From QALR01 sp045646925 (GTDB taxonomy: Bacteria > Bacillota > Clostridia > Oscillospirales > CAG-272), in NCBI GenBank assembly GCA_045646925.1, contig JAZRLQ010000043.1:1-8861 (forward strand): a stretch of 8,861 nucleotides of DNA, written 5' to 3'. Positions 5,799 to 8,861 of the stretch are shown in pieces. The notes beneath the pieces were generated by a model that was not told the DNA's origin, ran no database searches, and saw only the letters and a program-made list of their open reading frames with translations. Each line of letters opens with the position of its first letter. The first letter of the stretch is position 1. Made by a program: the position numbers and the translations under genes.

Positions 5799-7463
5799 TC
5801 ACACCTTCAGATTTACGTCGATTTCAATAGGTGTTGCTTCCCATTGACCGTGGCAAGGGAACGCGGTCTGCTTTGCGGATTTGCCTTTTATTCTTGTGTT
5901 GGTCCTTGTGATGGGTTCGGAATTCCTTACTCGCTGAGGAGCTTCGCGATTATAGTCAATCCTCTCAATGCAGGCTTTCAGGAGCCTGTTTTTTTGTCCT
6001 GCGTCCACGTTGGGATCAAGAAGCGCATTCAATGCTTCTTGGAAGCGGGCGCGCTTTTCTTTGAAGGAAACGGGATCGGGAGCGGAATTTCTTGCATTGA
6101 TCAGGGCGGTTCTGACCTCCTCTTTTTCTGCGAGAAGTCTCTCATTCAGCTTCTTGAATATCTCTACGGGCATTCTCTGCGCCGGATCGGGGTTTGCTTG
6201 CGCTTCCCATTGCGCCAATTCTTTCGCCTCAAGCGCTTGCATTTTCGCTTCAAGGCTTTTTATAAGGCTGTCGTGGATAGCCACCGCGTCTCCGTTTTCA
6301 TTCTTGATTTTGATATCAAAATCTGCTATGCTTTGCTCAAGAACGCCTTTCACGATGTCCATCATTTCCTCGAAGGTGCAGGATCCTGTTTTGCAATGCT
6401 TTTGGTCGGGGCATTGCAGCCTCGGCTTGTCGCCGGACTTTTTGGTCGGTCTGTAGATGATGGCTCTTCCGCATTGGCAATAAAGGAGTCCCGCAAGCGG
6501 ATTGACCGTTTTTCTTGACACCTTTGTACGAGGTGTTCTTCCGAGCTTATCCTGCGCGGCTCTGAACAGCTCCTCTGATATAATGGCTTCGTGCCTTCCG
6601 TTGTACAGCAAATAGTCTCCCTTCTTCGCCTTCGGTCTTGTTTTGATGATCTCGCCGTCCTCAACGCTGATGACGGTCTTTCTCCAATTCCATTTTACCA
6701 TTCCGAGATAATGCTCGTTGATGAGAATATCCTTGATAGATGAAGTGGAGAAGTGCTTTGCCTTTAACGGCTTGACACCAAGCTCTTCGAGTCGGTTCGC
6801 TATGCTCGTCATACCGAGATTTTCGTTGACGTACAGGTCGAATATCATCCTTACCACATTGGCTTGCTCTTCATTGATGGTGAGAGTCGGGCATTTCCTC
6901 TTTCCGTCCAGCACCCATGCTTTATCGTATCCATACGGGGCGATGGAGCCGACATAATTGCCCATTGATGAAACAGAGATCAGAGTTCCTCTGCTTCTGA
7001 TCTTCTTGGTGTATTCAAGGTATTCGTTACCGCGCTTCAATTCGCGCTCGAATCTGTCTCTTCCGTACTCTGTGTGAAGGTCGTATACCTCCTGAGGTGT
7101 GATAACGAGGGTGTTCGTATACCTTAGCAGCTTCATAAGGCGCCCTGCGTCCTCAAGATCTCCGCGCGAAAGTCTCTCTATCTCGACTGTTAAAATTGCG
7201 CGGACGTTCGGCGACTCGATCATACGGAGGACCTTCTGCACCTCCGGTCGCGCGGAGATTGTCTCTCCCGAAACGACCTCTCTGAATTTGTTTTCGCTCG
7301 GGACCTTGCGTCCGAAGTTTCGCTCTGCAAATTCGTCAAGAATTCTCTCGTGACGCGAGAGGACCTCTTCCACGCTGAGCAGAGGATCGTCCGATTGGGA
7401 TTTACGCAGATAGACGAGGATCTCGTCTGCTCTGAATTGGGAAAAATCAATATAATTGTACAT
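5799..7463 (-). CDS. Large serine recombinase (phage integrase)
   Basis: This 554-residue enzyme would integrate and excise the phage by cutting and rejoining DNA through a serine-DNA intermediate. The N-terminal resolvase domain carries YLRKSQSD with the nucleophile Ser22, the SGETISARPE segment (65-74) and the EIERLSRGDLED helix (95-106) with its active-site arginines. A recombinase domain follows (about 170-310; APYGYDK, the IFDLYVNENLGMTSIANRL helix, LINEHYLGMVKW). A zinc-ribbon-like region comes next (C329, C331, C351, C357, C362). Its first pair is C-x-C where C-x-x-C is usual. A helical coiled-coil stretch (about 395-460) ends with a basic tail. The ATG at 7463 is chosen because AAAGGAGG (7478-7471 on the minus strand) lies seven bases before it; a TTG at 7466 is closer and less likely. 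It is co-directional with the lipoprotein gene 26 bases upstream, probably one operon. A long plus-strand open frame over its 3' half is an antisense shadow. Confidence 0.95.
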   Translation of the reverse strand: MYNYIDFSQFRADEILVYLRKSQSDDPLLSVEEVLSRHERILDEFAERNFGRKVPSENKFREVVSGETISARPEVQKVLRMIESPNVRAILTVEIERLSRGDLEDAGRLMKLLRYTNTLVITPQEVYDLHTEYGRDRFERELKRGNEYLEYTKKIRSRGTLISVSSMGNYVGSIAPYGYDKAWVLDGKRKCPTLTINEEQANVVRMIFDLYVNENLGMTSIANRLEELGVKPLKAKHFSTSSIKDILINEHYLGMVKWNWRKTVISVEDGEIIKTRPKAKKGDYLLYNGRHEAIISEELFRAAQDKLGRTPRTKVSRKTVNPLAGLLYCQCGRAIIYRPTKKSGDKPRLQCPDQKHCKTGSCTFEEMMDIVKGVLEQSIADFDIKIKNENGDAVAIHDSLIKSLEAKMQALEAKELAQWEAQANPDPAQRMPVEIFKKLNERLLAEKEEVRTALINARNSAPDPVSFKEKRARFQEALNALLDPNVDAGQKNRLLKACIERIDYNREAPQRVRNSEPITRTNTRIKGKSAKQTAFPCHGQWEATPIEIDVNLKV

Positions 7464-7470
7464 CAATCAT

Positions 7471-7478
7471 CCTCCTTT
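7471..7478 (-). promoter_or_regulatory. Ribosome binding site that sets the recombinase start
   Basis: On the minus strand AAAGGAGG ends seven bases before the ATG whose first base is 7463. This favours ATG over the TTG one codon upstream. Confidence 0.75.
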
Positions 7479-7489
7479 CGGTTTTTATC

Positions 7490-7942
7490 TTAATCGTAAA
7501 TAGAGTCTATCATTTCGTATTGGCAACTATCCAAATAAATTTCTGTTTCCGATATTTTTACAGTACCGATTATTTTAACATAATCGCCGTCCTCCAAAAG
7601 GGTATTCATTTTTTTGTCCGACATGACGATCGTGATAGCAGGTGCACGGCGAGCTTCGTACCGTTGCATACCCTCAAAAGCACCAACACATCGATAATTG
7701 CTTAATGTGAGAGACCCTTCCTTCCAGATTACAGTACCGTCTACTGTAATCTGCTTGTTTTCATAAAGAGCAGGATCTTTTTTTATTGCGTCCTTTGCCT
7801 TCACAACTGATCCAAATGTGTAAGGGTCATTTTCAACTGTTGTTGCTGTAGTTTCGCTTATTTCATTTGTATCCGGTTTGTCACAAGCAAAAAGATTTAT
7901 GCTTAAAACCAAAATCAGCAAAATACTCAATATTTTTCTCAT
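7490..7942 (-). CDS. Small lipoprotein with OB-fold-like domain
   Basis: This 150-residue protein has a lipoprotein signal peptide: a basic start, a hydrophobic core and the lipobox LFAC with acylated Cys20. A Thr/Glu-rich spacer (21-40) would hold the domain off the membrane. Residues 45-145 (AKDAIKKDPALYENKQITVDG, then ITIVMSD, then GDYVKIIGTVKISETEIYLDSC) resemble the small OB-fold domain called tRNA_anti-like in exported Firmicutes proteins. It should sit on the outer face of the cell membrane. The ribosome binding site AAGGAAAGGG (about 7959-7950, minus strand) is good. The gene follows an XRE-repressor remnant by 24 bases and precedes the integrase by 26 bases, so it is probably expressed in the lysogen. 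A superinfection-exclusion or host-altering role is possible, but that is inference from position. It is AT-richer than the late genes. Confidence 0.75.
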   Translation of the reverse strand: MRKILSILLILVLSINLFACDKPDTNEISETTATTVENDPYTFGSVVKAKDAIKKDPALYENKQITVDGTVIWKEGSLTLSNYRCVGAFEGMQRYEARRAPAITIVMSDKKMNTLLEDGDYVKIIGTVKISETEIYLDSCQYEMIDSIYD

Positions 7943-7966
7943 TTGTAAACCCTTTCCTTTTTAGCA

Positions 7967-8035
7967 TTATGTATCTTCGTCCAGCAATTCATGCGCTCTC
8001 GTAAAGAGGGCGTTTTTCTTTTGATGTCGAATTTT
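7967..8035 (-). pseudogene. Remnant of an XRE-repressor 3' end
   Basis: The minus strand ends in a frame reading QKKNALFTRAHELLDEDT before a stop at 7967. It matches the C terminus of the XRE regulator at the right edge (RKNALLTRAYELLDEIK). The DNA similarity continues upstream of this frame, but one base is missing from the A run at 8013-8017, so the earlier homologous codons are in another frame. Similarity stops near 8035 and no start or HTH region remains. The remnant lies directly before the lipoprotein gene, suggesting an ancestral repressor-lipoprotein-integrase operon. Confidence 0.7.
7976..8035. repeat. Direct repeat copy A (truncated XRE tail)
   Basis: About 60 bases match 8495-8555 with six substitutions and one single-base gap. 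The offset is 519-520 bases. On the plus strand the copy includes CGCTCTC-gtaaa-GAGGGCG followed by five T (7994-8017), a possible terminator for rightward transcripts. Confidence 0.75.
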
Positions 8036-8056
8036 GAGAAATTTTGAAAAAAACTC

Positions 8057-8086
8057 TTGCAATCATAGAGCACGTTATGTTAGAAT
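8057..8086 (+). promoter_or_regulatory. Promoter of the small toxin-like gene
   Basis: A -35-like TTGCAA (8057-8062) and a -10 TAGAAT (8081-8086) are 18 bases apart, with TG at 8078-8079 giving an extended -10. The predicted start is near G8093, giving an RNA that begins GGAACAAAG and has a leader of about 108 bases. Confidence 0.6.
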
Positions 8087-8092
8087 GATGAA

Positions 8093-8200
8093 GGAACAAA
8101 GTGTGTCTCACAGCACGGCGGAACGCTCTCTTGCTTTTCGGGGAGGGCGAACCTCTTTTTTTGCCCTCCTTAACGCATTGTACGGAAAGGGGGGAGGCTT
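8093..8200 (+). promoter_or_regulatory. Structured leader that can mask the toxin ribosome binding site
   Basis: Four segments can pair in competing ways. CGCTCTC (8124-8130) can pair with GAGGGCG (8143-8149). GGAGGGC (8142-8148) can instead pair with GCCCTCC (8163-8169). CCCTCCTT (8164-8171) can instead pair with AAGGGGGG (8187-8194), which covers most of the Shine-Dalgarno (GGGGGGAGG, 8189-8197). Folding choice would therefore decide whether the start codon at 8201 is accessible. Long, metastable leaders of this sort are known in type I toxin mRNAs. Pairings were read by eye, without energy calculation. Confidence 0.5.
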
Positions 8201-8332
8201 ATGGAATTGATTGCATTGATATTTTCAATCCTTGGCGTAGTTATCGGCGCAGCCAGACTCGTCATTGAGATCATAAAACTCAGAGCAAACAAAAAAAGAA
8301 TCAACCGCCACGACGCCAATCAGGACGGTTGA
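8201..8332 (+). CDS. 43-residue membrane peptide, probable type I toxin
   Basis: The peptide MELIALIFSILGVVIGAARL continues as one hydrophobic helix to about residue 26 (VIEIIK). It ends in a basic, polar tail (LRANKKRINRHDANQDG). Size, single membrane helix and charged C terminus match small type I toxins and holin-like toxins of Firmicutes (TxpA/BsrG/Fst-like in style). I see no clear sequence identity to a named member. Such peptides damage the membrane when over-produced. The gene has its own promoter, a strong Shine-Dalgarno (GGGGGGAGG, three bases before the ATG) and a leader able to hide it. Its last codons form the left arm, loop and part of the right arm of a terminator. A convergent antisense promoter lies just beyond. 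A short phage membrane peptide with another job is the alternative. Confidence 0.65.
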   Translation: MELIALIFSILGVVIGAARLVIEIIKLRANKKRINRHDANQDG

Positions 8333-8389
8333 TTCTTTTTAATTAACCAAATGAATCTGAGCGTTCCGCTGTGCGGGCCGCTTTGTTCC
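8291..8389 (-). ncRNA. Predicted antisense RNA antitoxin
   Basis: A near-consensus minus-strand promoter (-10 at 8401-8396) would start an RNA near G8389. The first terminator on its path is the 15-bp hairpin 8340-8293, followed on this strand by seven T. That gives an untranslated RNA of about 100 nt; I see no ORF with a ribosome binding site in it. Its 3' half is fully complementary to the last 40 or so bases of the toxin frame and to the toxin terminator, so it can pair with the toxin mRNA tail. Its 5' end (GGAACAAAG, then GCACAGCGGAACGCTC) copies the 5' end of the toxin mRNA. Convergent RNAs with a shared terminator are the layout of the par (Fst) type I system. Confidence 0.6.
8293..8340. 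terminator. Bidirectional terminator shared by toxin mRNA and antisense RNA
   Basis: AAAAAGAATCAACCG (8293-8307) and CGGTTGATTCTTTTT (8326-8340) form a perfect 15-bp stem with an 18-base loop. Five T end the plus strand and seven T (A run 8291-8297) end the minus strand. It overlaps the toxin stop codon (8330-8332). The loop could be the first contact between the two RNAs. Confidence 0.85.
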
Positions 8390-8395
8390 GTCTTT

Positions 8396-8424
8396 ATTAT
8401 AGCATGGTTTTATACAATCGTCAA
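8396..8424 (-). promoter_or_regulatory. Near-consensus promoter of the antisense RNA
   Basis: On the minus strand TTGACG (8424-8419) and TATAAT (8401-8396) are separated by exactly 17 bases. It is the best sigma-A promoter in the window and looks stronger than the toxin promoter, as expected when an unstable RNA antitoxin must be in excess. Confidence 0.8.
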
Positions 8425-8455
8425 TATGAGGACGAAAAAATATATCAAAATTTTG

Positions 8456-8482
8456 AGCGCTCTCCGAAAGGAGGGCGTTTTT
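8456..8482 (+). terminator. Strong plus-strand terminator before the repressor gene
   Basis: CGCTCTCC (8458-8465), loop GAAA, GGAGGGCG (8470-8477), then five T form an 8-bp stem with one G-T pair. It would stop rightward read-through from the toxin gene before it meets the XRE gene. On the opposite strand the hairpin lies just after the repressor stop and could weaken read-through into the antisense RNA. Confidence 0.75.
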
Positions 8483-8485
8483 GGG

Positions 8486-8861
8486 TTATTTAATTTCGTC
8501 CAACAATTCGTACGCTCTCGTTAAGAGGGCGTTTTTTCTTTTGATATCGAGTTTTTTGCAAACATTTAAGATTTCCGTCTCTATCTCTCCGAGATCAGAG
8601 TGTCCGGCATTGCCAACAGATACGACGTTGTTGCTGTTCCGGTTGCCTATGATACCATTGTTTATGCGAACAGACGGTGCCGGCTCATCAGCGAGGAGCT
8701 CCTCGACGGTTATGCCGAAATAGTCGGCAAATTTTTGCAAAGTGGCTTTTCTGGGGGTAGAATTATCATCCCACTGTGAAAATGCCGAACCAGACAATCC
8801 GATTTTTTGGCAAACGATGGTCGGAGGTTCACCGATATTGTTACATAGTCGAATAAAATTT
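8486..8861 (-). CDS. XRE-family transcriptional repressor, 5' end beyond the window
   Basis: 124 residues are visible on the minus strand and the frame stays open to the right edge, so the true start lies outside. The helix-turn-helix is clear: IVCQKIGLSGSAFSQWDD, then TPRKATLQKFADYFGITVEELLADE, the usual HTH_3 pattern of Firmicutes phage repressors. A short linker with NNGIIGNRNSNN and a C-terminal helical segment (LGEIETEILNVCKKLDIKRK, then NALLTRAYELLDEIK) follow. That tail is typical of Clostridia XRE regulators. A TTG at 8797 is not the start, because it falls inside the HTH and the upstream codons (NFIRLCNNIGEPPT) continue the fold. It probably maintains lysogeny and may also act on nearby promoters. 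No protease-type (S24) domain is present. Confidence 0.9.
   Translation of the reverse strand, partial: NFIRLCNNIGEPPTIVCQKIGLSGSAFSQWDDNSTPRKATLQKFADYFGITVEELLADEPAPSVRINNGIIGNRNSNNVVSVGNAGHSDLGEIETEILNVCKKLDIKRKNALLTRAYELLDEIK
8495..8555. repeat. Direct repeat copy B (XRE 3' coding end)
   Basis: The partner of 7976-8035 lies inside the intact repressor reading frame. On the plus strand it contains CGCTCTC-gttaa-GAGGGCG with six T (8513-8537), a second terminator-like hairpin 55 bases after the one at 8458. Confidence 0.75.

Larger units (their letters stand above)
8093..8389. repeat. Inverted repeat bracketing the toxin locus
   Basis: Left arm: GGAACAAAG (8093-8101), CACAGC (8109-8114), GGAACGCTC (8120-8128). 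Right arm, on the opposite strand: the same three blocks at 8389-8381, 8373-8368 and 8367-8359. Spacing differs because the left arm has extra bases between blocks. Both arms begin at the predicted transcription starts, so both RNAs would share a 5' end. Confidence 0.75.

Noticed and set aside
5709..6518. Long plus-strand open frame after the late terminator
   Set aside because: It lies almost entirely antisense to the serine recombinase, has no ribosome binding site and shows no protein-like domain; it is a shadow frame.
8057..8062. TTGCAA as a minus-strand -35 for the lipoprotein-integrase operon
   Set aside because: The hexamer is palindromic, but no acceptable -10 is found 16-18 bases downstream on the minus strand; no confident promoter for that operon was found.
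8795..8797. TTG as the start of the XRE repressor
   Set aside because: It falls within the helix-turn-helix; upstream codons in frame continue a typical HTH to the window edge.

Overview
The window looks like part of a temperate, tailed bacteriophage of an uncultured Clostridia-type Firmicute. The evidence is strong GGAGG-type ribosome binding sites, a tail-fibre to membrane-gene to integrase to repressor order, Clostridia-style XRE repressor and BspA-type repeat proteins, and moderate GC with AT-rich accessory genes. No host housekeeping gene, tRNA, rRNA, CRISPR array or insertion sequence is visible.

Left part (1-5722, all plus strand) is the end of the late operon. It holds a tail-fibre or baseplate protein with histidine-rich fibre motifs, then an overlapping AT-richer gene for a BspA-type leucine-rich-repeat protein that is probably the receptor-binding tip. 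Next come a small protein that reads like a degenerate lipoate-protein-ligase (LplA/BPL) fold, a short hypothetical protein, and three tightly packed, overlapping membrane-protein genes (signal peptide plus coiled coil; four-TM; four-TM with a large central soluble part). A strong bidirectional terminator closes the operon. No endolysin gene is seen.

Middle part (5723-7966, minus strand) begins with a 42-base imperfect dyad that is a candidate phage attachment site. It is followed by a large serine recombinase and, just upstream in the same operon, a small OB-fold-like lipoprotein. Late genes and integrase are contiguous, which fits an excised or circular phage form with attP lying between them.

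Right part (7967-8861) is the most interesting. A truncated remnant of an XRE repressor 3' end lies at 7967-8035 and the 3' part of an apparently intact XRE repressor lies at 8486-8861, running off the window. Between these two related tails sits a compact locus that I read as a type I toxin-antitoxin system. A 43-residue single-TM peptide (8201-8332, plus) has its own promoter and a leader that can fold over its ribosome binding site. It faces a convergent, near-consensus promoter that would make a roughly 100-nt antisense RNA. Both transcripts would end in one shared bidirectional terminator that overlaps the end of the toxin gene. The two predicted RNAs also start with the same sequence, because an inverted repeat brackets the locus. 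The layout resembles the par (Fst/RNA II) arrangement, but the repeats are inverted instead of direct.

The genes fit one lifestyle: adsorption proteins and a membrane (lysis or exclusion) module on the late side; integrase, surface lipoprotein, repressor and a small stability or defence locus on the lysogeny side. All calls come from reading the sequence by eye; no searches were run.
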